DNA from: Symbiodinium natans
Taxonomy: Eukaryota; Sar; Dinophyceae; Suessiales; Symbiodiniaceae
Assembly (NCBI GenBank): GCA_905221605.1
Contig: CAJNDS010002834.1
Coordinates: 973,174 to 1,037,173, forward strand
DNA: 64,000 nucleotides
Direction: 5' to 3'
Positions 19,652-29,281 of the stretch are shown here, one piece after another. The stretch's first letter is position 1. Every line of letters begins with the position of its first letter. The position numbers and the translations under genes are program-made. A model generated the notes under the pieces. The model saw only the letters and a program-made list of their open reading frames with translations, did not search any database and was not told the DNA's origin.

Positions 19652-19792
19652 GCACCAGCCAACGGACAGATTTTTTTTGGGGGTGGGGGACTTACGCTTT
19701 GAAGGCTCAGGGTTTAGGGTTTAGGGCTTAGGGTTTAGGGTTTAGGGCTTAGGGGTTGGGGTTTGGGGTTTGGGGTTTAGGGTTACGATTAA

Positions 19793-19874
19793 GGAGCCAC
19801 TTCACGGCAGGCCGCCGAGGGTGAAAAGAAAGGTGACAGCGGCGACTGGAAAGCCAAAACTGCGGCGACTCGCC
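19793..19874 (+). CDS. Mini-exon, Ala/Lys-rich
   Basis: The frame reads GATSRQAAEGEKKGDSGDWK and then AKTAATRL. The acceptor is GGCAG| at 19810 or AAG| at 19793. It is preceded by TTTAGGG-type instead of CCCTAAA repeat. Borders uncertain. Confidence 0.35.
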
Positions 19875-20270
19875 TGAACAATATATGGGGCTGGGATAAT
19901 TACGAACGATATCCCTTAGAGCCTTATTGTCCCTTTGGAATGATACTGTAATAACCTCCCCAAGACCCTATCTTAATTCTTCTGGCCCTATAATGATAAT
20001 AGACCGCGAAAAGTCCCGGGGTTTAGGGCTCAGGGGTTTGCATGGGTTCACGGGGTATATATGGGGCTTGAGGCCTCTAGAGGTTTGACGGTGTTTATGC
20101 CTCAAATGGATCAGGAGCCTTCGAGGTTTCAGGAGGTAAGCCGCAGGAGCTACTTCTTGGGCTGGCCTTAGACAGCACAAGCCACTGTGACTTGTCAGCA
20201 TAGGTTTTGGAGGCCACATGCCCCCAATCCGCTGAGCCGTACCTGTCGTGTAGGCTGTGGCGCGGTCGTA

Positions 20271-20414
20271 CTTGGAGGTTCATGGTACTTAGTAACTAAT
20301 TAGAAATGTACTTTTGACCCAATTATAACTCCCCTAAGCCTAGTTACCGAGGCTATATATAATTGCGTGATAAATATAGTTGTTATTAGTTACCAAGTAC
20401 TATGAACGACCAAG
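20271..20414. mobile_element. Family C hairpin element, complete
   Basis: ~144 bp with long inverted ends. The left is CTTGGAGGTTCATGGTACTT + AGTAACTAATTA; the right end is the imperfect reverse complement (TTAGTTACCAAGTACTATGAAC). The loop is AT-rich. No coding capacity. MITE-like by structure. Confidence 0.7.
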
Positions 20415-20580
20415 TATGCGGGGTTGTATCCTCGGGAATGCAGCCTGCGAGTATGTCAGGTCTTGGATTCACCCCCCCCCCCCCGCCCCTCAAGGGTTTA
20501 GGGTTAAGGGTTTAGGGTGTAGGGTTTAGGGTTTAGGAACGCTACTACAGTATACCCAACAATCCTAAACCATGTCCCAG

Positions 20581-20631
20581 GAACTGGCTGCCGACAGGGT
20601 CGGCTTGCGCGCGACCGAGGAAGCTGCGAAG
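20581..20631 (+). CDS. Ala-rich mini-exon
   Basis: Between TCCCAG| and GCGAAG|GC the frame reads ELAADRVGLRATEEAAK, 17 codons, phase 0. Confidence 0.55.
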
Positions 20632-21488
20632 GCTGCTGTGTCTTTGGGGTTCAGGGTTTTAGGGTGTTAGGCTTTTAAGGTTTAGGGTTTGGGGTCTGGG
20701 GGTTTAGGGTCTGGGGGTTTTATCAGGGCTTTAGGGTTCAGGGGTTACGGGTTTAGGGCGATGTGGGAGCTACAGGGCGGTAACAACCCAAATCTGCCCA
20801 GAATCATTCGGGGCCTCAACCCCCCAAGAAACATACGAGCCATAAACCCGAAGCCGTAAACCCGAAACCCGAAACCCTACACCCCATCTCCGAAACCCTA
20901 GACCCCAACCCCTAAGCCCTAAACCCTGAAGCCTATACCCCAAACCCCTAAACCCTTGTGAAAAGCCTAAGTCCCAACCCCCTTAACCCAGTCTTGCCGC
21001 ACGTGAAGCGTTGGCCTTCCGCGTGTAAGAGCCTAAAGGAGGGTCCCGTCTAAGGTTCTTTATTTAAGGGTTATTTAGGGTACGGTTTATAGGGGCTCTA
21101 TAAGGTATATATAGGGGTTATATAGAGGAATAAGGTCAAGGGTCCCTTCTAGGGGTCCCTCCTTATACACCTTTCTGGGAGGTTCATTGTACTTGGTAAC
21201 TAATTACAACTGTACGTATCACACAAGTATAGCCTCGGTAACTAGACTTAGGGGACTTATAATTGGGTTATAAGTACAGGTATAATCCTAAACCCTAAAC
21301 CCTAAACCCTAAACCCTAAACCCTAAACAGGCAGACGGTTAAATCAAAAACGAAGTGACTCGACACACGCAGACAGCAGCGTAGGGCTCGGTAGCCACCA
21401 CACAATCCGGAAATTTGAAAGTCCCTAAACCTTAAACCCTAAACCCTAAACCCTAAAGTACCATGAACCTCCAAGTAACTTGTGCAAG
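20632..21488. repeat. Mixed telomere-like repeats with family C pieces
   Basis: GGGTTTAG types at 20645-20760, CCCTAAA types at 20840-20990, then unique sequence with the TAGGGGTTATATAG family (21055-21165). A family C body lies at 21175-21285, and its right terminal motif AGTACCATGAACCTCCAAG is found only at 21458-21478. Between them lie CCCTAAA arrays at 21286-21327 and 21425-21458. Confidence 0.6.
21175..21478. mobile_element. Family C element split by CCCTAAA arrays
   Basis: The left arm and stem (GGGAGGTTCATTGTACTTGG...) lie at 21175-21285. The matching right end (AGTACCATGAACCTCCAAG) lies 170 bp away, beyond two CCCTAAA arrays and a 100-bp unique piece. Read as a hairpin element interrupted near its right terminus by telomere-type sequence. 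Confidence 0.5.
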
Positions 21489-21560
21489 GGCAAGCAGCCG
21501 CCGGACACCGCGGCCCAGCGCTGCGCCCTGAAGGCCGCAACAGCTGCTGGCGCGGACAAG
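21489..21560 (+). CDS. Ala-rich mini-exon
   Basis: Between GTGCAAG| and GACAAG|GC the frame reads GKQPPDTAAQRCALKAATAA and then GADK; 24 codons, phase 0. TTTAGGG-type repeat follows from 21570. Confidence 0.6.
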
Positions 21561-21967
21561 GCGGTGATAGGGTTTAAGATTTAGGTTTTAGGGTTTAGGG
21601 TTTGGCGTTTAGAGTTTGGGGTGTGGGGTTTAGGGTTTAGGGTTTGGATGTATAGGGTTTAGGTTCAGGGGTTTGGGCGGGGGTGTTGAGTTTGGGCTTA
21701 TGGGTGGGTTTTGGGGCATAAGGCGCAGCATTTAGTGGCCTCAGCCTTGTATGTAGTGCTGGTCTTGCTTAGTGCTCCTCCGCAGCCACCTGAAGTAAAC
21801 TCTAAACCACCCTAAGCCCTCACCCCATAAGCCTTAAACCCTGAACCCAAAAGCCCCCATCCCCTGACCCTAAACCCTCAACCCTAAACCCTTAATTTTT
21901 ACACCCTAAACCCTAAACCCTAAATTTTTACACCCTAAATCCCTAAACCCCATCCAGCTCCCCAGAG

Positions 21968-22012
21968 GCAGCTGCAGAGCAGATCGCCGAGGCGGTTGGG
22001 CGCGCCGCGAAG
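21968..22012 (+). CDS. Ala-rich mini-exon
   Basis: Between CCAGAG| and GCGAAG|GC the frame reads AAAEQIAEAVGRAAK, 15 codons, phase 0. CCCTAAA precedes it and TTTAGGG follows. Confidence 0.6.
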
Positions 22013-23206
22013 GCTCCGGGATGGCGGTTGAGTCTTCGAGTTCAGGGTCTTAGGGTTTAGGGTTTAGGGTTCAGGGTTTAGGGTTTAGGGTTCAGGTTTC
22101 AGGATTCAGGATTCAGGGTTTAGGGTTTAGGCTTTTGGGTTTGGGGTTTAGTGTTCAGGGTTTAGGGTGTACAGGGTTTGGGGTTTAGGGTTTTGGGTTT
22201 GGGGGTTTTAGCGTCTGAGGGTCTGAGGGTCTTAGGGGTGTCGTTGGGTTGGGACGGGGTGGGGAGGGGGGGGGGGGGGGGGGGGGGGGATTGTTTGGGA
22301 TGTGTTGTTTGTCTTTACCTTGAGAGCTGAAGGGGTTGCGCAGTAGTTGCCTACTAAGAGGCAGTTCTTCGGGGGTGGCTTCTTGCCCCAGCACCTGAAG
22401 CCACCTCAAGCCCAAAACCTGACCCGAAACTCTCAACAGTCCTCTTTGGTTTTTAGGGTGTGAAGTTGGGAATCTTTAGTTGTCCTACTTCTTGACTCGT
22501 TTCGTTTCTGATCCCTGGAACTCAAAGACCCTAGGCCCCGGAGCCTTTAAACCCTAAAACCCTACACCCCAAAACCCTAAAGCATCCCAGGGGCTCCATT
22601 TGTAATACTATTATGGATAGGGTGTAAGGTTTAGGGTTTAGGGTTTAGGATTTAGGGTTTAGGGTTTAGGGTTTAGAGTTTAGGGTTTAGGGTACCCCAA
22701 AACCTTATTTAGTAGAGGTTTTTGGTACCTAATTCCATAATCGTAATGCAAATGGACCCTCTGGGCATCTCACGATGGTTCTAAGTTAGACCTAGTACGG
22801 TCGCGTGACATAAGGTGCTCCCCGCATGAGCCCTGGAATGACTCAATGAACCCTAGAAAAAGCTAAGGGTCCGCATACTTTAACAGCTATGAGTACTTGG
22901 AGGTTTGGGTACTTCAAACTCATTTCCTAAAGCCTAAACCCCAAGCCCCAAGCCCTACAGCCTTACAAACCCCAAACCCTAAACCCCAAAGCCCAAACCC
23001 TTAACCCTAAACCCCAAAGCCCAAACCCTTAACCCTTAACCCCAAACCCTACACCCTAAACCCTAAACCCTCAACCCTAAACCCTAAACCCCAAGCCCCA
23101 AACCCTAAACCCTAAACCCTAAACCCCAAACCCCAAACCCTAAACCCTAAACCCTAAATCCTAAACCCTAAACCCTAAACCCTAAACCCTTCCTCTTGGG
23201 GTCAAG
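22013..23206. repeat. Telomere-like intron with poly-G tract and unique middle
   Basis: TTTAGGG-type at 22045-22200, poly-G at 22266-22289, unique sequence at 22290-22560. A hairpin-like AACCTTATTTAGTAGAGG/ACC..CATTTG segment flanks a TTTAGGG array at 22635-22695. A dense CCCTAAA block (22925-23190) leads into the next island. Confidence 0.6.
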
Positions 23207-23266
23207 GATCGGCTTGCCGACGGCGCCGCGCGGCGCGCCGAGGAGGCCGGCGCGGCGGCCGCCAAG
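23207..23266 (+). CDS. Ala-rich mini-exon
   Basis: Between GTCAAG| and GCCAAG|GC the frame reads DRLADGAARRAEEAGAAAAK, 20 codons, phase 0. A dense CCCTAAA block lies before it and TTTAGGG after it: a clear example of the layout. Confidence 0.65.
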
Positions 23267-23701
23267 GCCTCTGGATTTGGGGTTTAGGGTTTAGGGTTTA
23301 GGGTTTGGGGTTTAGGGTTTAGGGTTTAGGGGTTTCGGGTCTGAGGTTTTGGGTTTGGGGTTTAGGGTTGAGGGATTAATTAGGGTTCAGGGGTTTCGGG
23401 TCTTAGGTTTTAGGGGTTGGGGTCTGGGGTTTAAGGTTTAGGGTTTTTGGGTTGGGTCTCAGGGTTTCGGGTTTCGGGTTTAGGGATGGTGGAGGGTGTT
23501 GAGCTTACTTTCTCGGCTGAACCTCCCGAGAAGCTGTAGCAGCCCTCAACCCCCCATTTTTTTGGGGGCTTTGGGCCCTAAACCCTAAACCCTAAAACCT
23601 GAACCCTAAACCCTATACCTAAACCCTAAACCCTTAACCCTAAACCCTATATCCCCCTTAATCCGAAACCCTAAACCCTAAACACTAAACTCTAAACCCT
23701 A

Positions 23702-23908
23702 AACCAGCCAGCGTGCTCTGTGACGCAATGCTTGCGAGGGTTTGCCGTGGGTTGTGTTGTGGGACGAAAGAGCTGCCGAGCATGATGCATCATGTTGATA
23801 GTACTGCAGCACTGGGCGCACTGCGGCGGCAAGGCATCGGCAAAGTGAGGCATTTGTCGACACGCGTCCTCTGACAACAAGAGCTCGCAACAGCCCAAAT
23901 ACTTGTGC
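23702..23908 (-). CDS. Minus-strand Cys-rich fragment, downstream exon
   Basis: The minus frame after the acceptor TATCTTTCAAG| reads HKYLGCCELLLSEDACRQMP, then HFADALPPQCAQCCSTINMM. It is rich in Cys and His, possibly metal-binding, but no family is recognised. Joined to the upstream exon (23961-24105) across a 52-nt intron, the frame is continuous. It runs into CCCTAAA/TTTAGGG repeat at about 23705, so the fragment is truncated or continues in another exon. Opposite strand to the Ala-rich islands. Confidence 0.45.
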
Positions 23909-23960
23909 CTTGAAAGATATCCACCACATACAACGTGGCGGACATAGGGACGAAAAGTAC

Positions 23961-24105
23961 TGTCTCGCAGCCGAACACAGATGCTGAAGGGCCTGTTGCA
24001 GGTCTACGATACTGGGAATGGTTGCGTCGTTGGAGAGGATGAACTTGCTGGATTCGACAAAGTGGAGTGCCGCGCGTTTCGAAGCAAATGTTACGACAGG
24101 TAATG
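23961..24105 (-). CDS. Minus-strand fragment, upstream exon
   Basis: The minus frame reads VVTFASKRAALHFVESSKFI, then LSNDATIPSIVDLQQALQHL, then CSAARQ, up to the donor-like CA|GTACTTTTC at 23960. Unique sequence, protein-like composition, no recognised family. The start is not visible; the 5' side runs towards a CCCTAAA block at 24130-24190 on the plus strand. Confidence 0.45.
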
Positions 24106-24197
24106 GTTGCTACGCTGTGTGTTGAGTATGCAAACCCTAAACCTTACAACGTAAACCCTAAACCCTAAACCCTAAACCCTAAACCCTAGTGCGGAAG

Positions 24198-24256
24198 GTG
24201 GCCCTGGCATCCGGTGCCCCGGCCGAGCAAGCAGCGGACGCCGCGGCTGGGCTGAG
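24198..24256 (+). CDS. Ala-rich mini-exon
   Basis: After GCGGAAG| the frame reads VALASGAPAEQAADAAAGLR. CCCTAAA repeats end 9 bp before. TTTAGGG-type follows at 24285. The donor is uncertain (CTGAG|GA). Confidence 0.5.
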
Positions 24257-24945
24257 GAGTACATTTGCATCAAGGTGTACAGGGTTCAGGGTTTAGGGGT
24301 TTAGGGTTTAGGGTTAGCCTTGGGGAATGGTTCTCTTGCGTAAAGTGCTCCCCACTTCATGTTTGTCTAATATAGAAGAACTGTGAGAATTTGACAAAGG
24401 TATTCTCAGATCTTGATGGGAAGCCTGACTTCATGTAAAATCTGCACATGGCACATCTTCTGCACTTCTGCTAGGTGCTAGTGGAAACTTGCCAGCAGCA
24501 CCTTACAGCTTGGGGCTTAAGGGCCCTGGGTTTGTCGGGCCCGTCTTAATGTTTTTAATGCTTCCCTGCTTTTGTCCCAAATACATAGTGGCTTTCTCAG
24601 GTTCTCTACCCGAGCTATTGCACCGTTGAACCCTGGCCTGTAGGGCTGAGGGTTTAGGGTTTAGGGTTTAGGGTGTAGGGTGTAGGGTGTAGGGTGTAGG
24701 ACCATCATTACCCCCCTAAAGAATCAAACAACGCAACCCTATCTGATTCCGAACTGAACCCTTGAACCCCTGAGCCCTGAACCCCTGGCCCCGTCACCCC
24801 TCAAAACCTCTCTGAATCCCTAAGAGCCCCTTAGGTGCACGGTTTAGGGTTTCCCTCAACCCTAAACCCTAAACCCTAAACCCTACACCCTAAACCCTAT
24901 AAACCCTAAACCCTAAACCCTAAACCCCAAACTCCACCCGCTGAG
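24257..24945. repeat. Telomere-like intron with unique middle
   Basis: TTTAGGG-type at 24290-24315 and 24650-24700; unique sequence at 24320-24640 without a gene; CCCTAAA-type at 24860-24930 before the next island. Confidence 0.55.
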
Positions 24946-24999
24946 GCCGCCAAGGCGGCATCGGAGGCCGGAGCGGGCGCCGGGCTGGGCAAGGAGGAG
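24946..24999 (+). CDS. Ala-rich mini-exon
   Basis: Between GCTGAG| and GAGGAG|GC the frame reads AAKAASEAGAGAGLGKEE, 18 codons, phase 0. Confidence 0.6.
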
Positions 25000-25911
25000 G
25001 CCGCGCCCCCATGCCGATTGCTGTTCTGACTAATCAGAGGCTCCAAAACCCCTTAATGGAAGGACTATGGGGTTTAGGGTTTAGGGTTTAGGGTTTAAGG
25101 TTTAGGGTTTAGGGTTTAGGGTTTATATATTATACTGGGGTTCCTAATAAATTTTCAGAGGTATTCCTAAATTGAGGGGATTCGGAGTCTCTGGGTACTA
25201 TAATTATTATTATTTGTAGATTATTGTTATTATTATGAGTATTAGGAATATAGGAATATACCTGAACTACTCAGGGTGTAGGGGGGGCCTGAGGGCGTAG
25301 GGGCCCATGGTGTTAGCGATGGTAGGTGGGGGCCTAAAGGCTTTAGGGTCTTACGAAGCATTGCGGGTTATCTCAGAAGGCAAAAAAATGCCCACAAAAA
25401 GCCGAATGAATAGGGCGTTCGGGTTTCAGGGTTTGAGAAAGCTTCTGAGCTTTAGGATTTCGAGCATCTAGGGGTCCAGTGAGTATTGTGGGGTTTAGGC
25501 ACAATAGGAGTTGAGGCCTTTTGGGGTTTAAGGGCCTAAGGTTTCGGCTAAAGCCGTCCCTGAGCTAAACTCTAAGCCCTTAACCCTAAACCCGAAACCC
25601 GAAACCCTAAACCCTAAACCCTAAACCCCTGTAGGCGTTGATCTGAGCCCAGCCAACCTTTTGATTTTAAGGACTGCTCAACGCCTGTAAGTTCGGTATT
25701 CTCTTTGGGCGAGCCCGGGCCCAAAAATCCGGAAGCCCTCATGTCCGTTGGAGGTTGAGGGTTTTCGTGCGGAGGTTGTAGATGTGTTGGCGTTTGGGGT
25801 TTAGGGTTTAGGGTTTAGGGTTAGGGGCTTAGGGTTTAGGGTTTAGGGTTAGGGGCTTAGGGTTTAGGGTTTAGGGCTTAGGGCGCATGCTCCGCGGGAT
25901 TTTCTGCGAAG
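25000..25911. repeat. Telomere-like stretch with AT-rich middle
   Basis: TTTAGGG array at 25070-25125, then AT-rich unique sequence with ATT repeats (25200-25265), GC-richer unique sequence to 25550, CCCTAAA at 25565-25625 and TTTAGGG at 25795-25885. No gene recognised. Confidence 0.55.
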
Positions 25912-25956
25912 GCAGCCGTGGCAGCGTCGCTGGCTTCCGGCGATGCTGCTCGCGAA
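25912..25956 (+). CDS. Ala-rich mini-exon
   Basis: Between CTGCGAAG| and CGCGAA|GC the frame reads AAVAASLASGDAARE; it stays open to 25971. It is preceded by TTTAGGG instead of CCCTAAA repeats. Confidence 0.5.
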
Positions 25957-26004
25957 GCCGTGCTGGCCTCCCGCCCGAATTTAAAGTTTAGGGTTTAGGG
26001 ACAA

Positions 26005-26091
26005 GGGTTTAGGGTTTAGGGTTTAGGGTTTAGGGTTTAGGGTTTAGGGTTTAGGGTTTAGGGTTTAGGGTTTAGGGTTTAGGGTTTAGGG
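26005..26091. repeat. TTTAGGG array (~12 units)
   Basis: Near-perfect tandem heptamers directly downstream of the 25912 island. Confidence 0.9.
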
Positions 26092-26298
26092 CTTGGGTTA
26101 AAGGTCGAGAGTTTTCGGAAACCCTATGAACCCGATGAACCCTGTGAACCCTGTAAAGTTGCGGCTTATGGTATGGCGGCTTCGAGTTCGGGTCTTTTGG
26201 GGCCTTCTGTGGGGTTGTTTGGCTCCACCCTCTTGCAAGACGCTCAGCCCTGGTTTCTGACCGGGTAGAATTTTTATCCCCTGAGCCCTAACCCTCAA

Positions 26299-26416
26299 CT
26301 TAGGGTTTAGGGTTTAGGGTTTAGGGTTTAGGGTTTAGGGTTTAGGGTTTAGGGTTTAGGGTTTAGGGTTTAGGGTTTAGGGTTTAGGGTTTAGGGTTTA
26401 GGGTTAGGGTTTAGGG
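26299..26416. repeat. TTTAGGG array (~16 units)
   Basis: Near-perfect tandem heptamers with one TTAGGG hexamer near the right end; 40 bp upstream of the 26455 island. Confidence 0.9.
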
Positions 26417-26454
26417 TTCTGAACGCTGCAAGTCCCCCCCAAAGCCATTTCCAG

Positions 26455-26499
26455 GCGGACAGGGACAATGTGCAGGAGGCGGCAGAGAAAGCCGGCAAA
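26455..26499 (+). CDS. Ala-rich mini-exon
   Basis: After the pyrimidine-containing acceptor CATTTCCAG| the frame reads ADRDNVQEAAEKAGK and ends GGCAAA|GC, phase 0. Confidence 0.55.
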
Positions 26500-26797
26500 G
26501 CAGCTACCTGGCTATGGCTGAGGGTCAGGGCTTTCGGGGTTAGGGTTTAGTGTTTTTTGGGGGTGGGCTTTAGTGTTTAGGGGTTTGGGGTTGAGGGGGT
26601 TAAGGGGTTATAAGGGCTCACTTTGGCAGTTTTTGAGGGTGTAGGGATGAGAGAATAGGATGTAAGAGTAGAAAGCAGCTGTGGGGGGGGGGTTCAAGAT
26701 TTTGGGCTTCTAGTACGTTTCGGATCCCAGAAGTCCAGCCACTTAAACACTTAAGACCTCGACCCTAGACCCCCCCTCCAACCCTAGACCCAGACAG

Positions 26798-26866
26798 GTT
26801 GAATTCGTGGCAGCACTGGCGGCAACCAATGCGGAAAGAATGCATGTGCTGAAGAAGCTGAGAAGC
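26798..26866 (+). CDS. Mini-exon, Ala/Lys-rich
   Basis: After CAGACAG| the frame reads VEFVAALAATNAERMHVLKK. The acceptor is good; the donor is unclear. CCCTAAA-type repeats follow, against the usual layout. Confidence 0.4.
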
Positions 26867-27546
26867 TGAGGGAGCAACCCCACCGCGCGCAGGTGCTCCT
26901 AAACCCTAAACCCCCTAAACCCTAAACCCTAAACCCTAATCCCTAAACCCTAAAACCCTAAAACCCTAAACCCTGGCTCGGGACTTCCACCGCGACCAAA
27001 GCTGCCAGGGGCCTGGTCTTCCGCTGAATCCTAAGCCCCCCAAAACTAAGCCCTCGAAAGCCCTACAAGGGCCAATGTGGCACCCTGAAGCCCACTACTT
27101 TGCTTCAGGACCCCCCACAAGAAACAAGACATGAAAAAACGTAAGAGACAATAATCCCGATAGTGCCCTAAACTAAAAGATTGTTTGCTGGAGGGGTTCT
27201 TAAGCAAGTAGTAGAAGCCCCAACCTCAAACACACAAACCGTTCAGGCCTGCGGCCTAAAGCCCTCAAGCGGGGTCTCAACCCCGAAAAGCCGCAGGGCT
27301 ATCCCAAAACCAAACAGCGCTAAACCAACCTAAACCCTAACCCCTAAACCCTAAACCCTATAAACCCTATAAACCCTAAACCCTAAGATCCTGTCACTGT
27401 CACGAGATGCTTCTTTAGGTGGCTCAGTTTCCGAGTTCCCTAAACCCTAAACCCTAAACCCTAAACCCTAAACCCTAAACCCTAAACCCTAAACCCTAAA
27501 CCCTAAACCCTAAACCCTAAACCCCGTTGTCAGCTCCAAAGCTCAG
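26867..27546. repeat. CCCTAAA repeats with unique middle
   Basis: CCCTAAA-type at 26898-26975; unique sequence at 26980-27330 (no gene); CCCTAAA at 27325-27385 and a 12-unit array at 27438-27523 leading into the next island. Confidence 0.65.
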
Positions 27547-27609
27547 GCGGCAAAGGTGGCCTCAGAGGGCGGCCTCCCGAAGGAGAAGGTTGCAGATTCG
27601 GCGCGCGAG
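27547..27609 (+). CDS. Ala-rich mini-exon
   Basis: Between GCTCAG| and CGCGAG|GTCGGG the frame reads AAKVASEGGLPKEKVADSAR then E, 21 codons, phase 0. A GT donor, a 12-unit CCCTAAA array before and TTTAGGG after make this a model case. Confidence 0.65.
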
Positions 27610-27997
27610 GTCGGGGGGTTTGGGGTTTGGGGTTTAGGGTTTAGGGTTTAGGGTTTAGGGTTTGGGGTTTAGGGTTTAGGGTTTAGGGTTTGAGGTTTAG
27701 GGTTTAGGGTTTGGGGTTTAGGGTAGTCCTGAACCCAAACCCCTCAATCCCTAAACCCCAAAGCCGGGTTTTACGCACGTTCCCTGCGCTGTTTCTTTGA
27801 GGGCCTCAATGGAACCACCGCCCGCACCACGAACCTTGTCCCAAACACAACGGCAGCAAGCATTTGAAGCAACACACGCTGAGTCAGTGAAGTCACCAAA
27901 CCGCATACGCCCTTCACCCTTAGGGTTTAGGGTTTAGGGTTTAGGGTTTAGGGTTTATAAGTACTCTGAGCACTCTGCGCGCCTCGGCGGTGGTGAG

Positions 27998-28048
27998 GCA
28001 GCAACCAGGGCAGCAGTCAAAGCTGCAATTTCTGCAGGCCGGGCGAGC
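27998..28048 (+). CDS. Ala-rich mini-exon
   Basis: After GGTGAG| the frame reads AATRAAVKAAISAGRAS. A TTTAGGG array (27919-27955) precedes it and TTTAGGG follows at 28090. Donor unclear. Confidence 0.45.
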
Positions 28049-28147
28049 TTACCGGGCATCGGAATTCCATCAGCCTTTCTTGAACACTAAAGGGTTTAGG
28101 GTTTAGGGTTTGAGTTTATATTAGGGTTTAGGTTTAGGGTTTAGGGC

Positions 28148-28202
28148 TACTGCGCAAGTGGCAGGCCTTTCCGCGGACAAGGCGGCTGAGGAGGCTGGCA
28201 AG
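28148..28202 (+). CDS. Ala-rich mini-exon
   Basis: The frame reads AQVAGLSADKAAEEAGK and ends GGCAAG|GC. TTTAGGG precedes it, and CCCTAAA follows at 28266. Only ~100 bp from the previous island. Confidence 0.45.
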
Positions 28203-28714
28203 GCCTGGCTTGCCAGCGGGTGTCCGCACGGTAGGAGCCGGGCTTGTTGATGCGTGTTGCGGTTTCACCCTAAACCCTAAACCCTAAACCCTAAACCCTA
28301 AACCCTAAACCCCAAAGCCCGAAACGCCCTCGGCCCGGTTTTTTGTAGGGTTGCTTTTCGTTGCCGCGGCTCTGGACGCTGGGGAGGTTCAGGGCAAAGC
28401 CCAGGATTGGCCCTCTTGCTCACAATTTCTCCGGGCAAAACTGCTTTTGGGGTTCAGGGTTTAGGGTTTAGGGTGTAGGGTTTAAGGTTTAGGGCTTAGG
28501 GTTTAGGGTGTAGGGTTTAGGGTTTAGGGTGTAGGGTTTAGGGTTTAGGGCTTAGGGTTTAGGGTTTAGGGTGTAGGGTGTAGGGTTTAGGGTGTAGGGT
28601 TTAGGGTTTATAGGGTGTGGGGTTTAGGGTTTAGGGTTTAGGGTTTAGGGTTTAGGGTTTAGGGTTTAGGGTTTAGGGTGGCTCACTCCCCTTCTCTTCT
28701 TTGTCTGGGTCAAG
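28203..28714. repeat. Telomere-like stretch with TGTAGGG variants
   Basis: CCCTAAA at 28266-28315, unique sequence at 28320-28450, then mixed TTTAGGG/TGTAGGG heptamers at 28455-28680, ending in 8 perfect units. Confidence 0.75.
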
Positions 28715-28756
28715 GCGACCGCCCTGGCTGCTGTTGCTGCCGGCATATCGGAGCAG
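28715..28756 (+). CDS. Ala-rich mini-exon
   Basis: A strong pyrimidine tract and acceptor (CTTCTCTTCTTTGTCTGGG then TCAAG|) precede KATALAAVAAGISEQ in frame. The donor is unclear. CCCTAAA/CCCTAGC types follow. Confidence 0.5.
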
Positions 28757-29026
28757 CCACCTGTCTTGAACTAGGGCCCTAAACCCTAGCCCTAAACCCT
28801 AGCCCTAAACCCTAAACCCTAAACCCTAAACCCCCGGACCCGAAACCCTATGGCACTGACGCGCTGCAAGTCCCACCCCCTTCCCTGTAGACTCCTGATA
28901 CAAAGCCTGTGAGCCGAAGGACTTCCTCCGGAATGCAACAGGCTTTCTATCCCCTCTCGAAACTTTTGGCCCCTAAACCCTGCGCACGAAACCGAAACCC
29001 TTCCGGGATGTAGGGGGTTTGGAGTC

Positions 29027-29281
29027 ACCCTAAACCCTAAACCCTAAACCCTAAACCCTAAACCCTAAACCCTAAACCCTAAACCCTAAACCCTAAACCC
29101 TAAACCCTAAACCCTAAACCCTAAACGACCCCATCCATGCACGGCCTATGTCACCATCTGCCGAGGGCTGCTGCCGAGATGGCCGCCCGCGCTGCCGGAG
29201 AGGTCCCCAAAGCCTTACACGCTCCCTAAACCCTAAACCCTAAACCCTAAACCCTAAACCCTAAACCCTAAACCCTAAACC
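29027..29281. repeat. CCCTAAA arrays flanking a mini-exon
   Basis: A ~14-unit array (29027-29126) and an 8-unit array (29224-29281) in the same orientation, on either side of the island at 29167-29202. Confidence 0.85.
29167..29202 (+). CDS. Ala-rich mini-exon
   Basis: The frame reads AAAEMAARAAGE and ends GGAGAG|GTCCCC. Flanked on both sides by CCCTAAA, so the downstream intron end lacks the usual TTTAGGG start. Confidence 0.45.
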
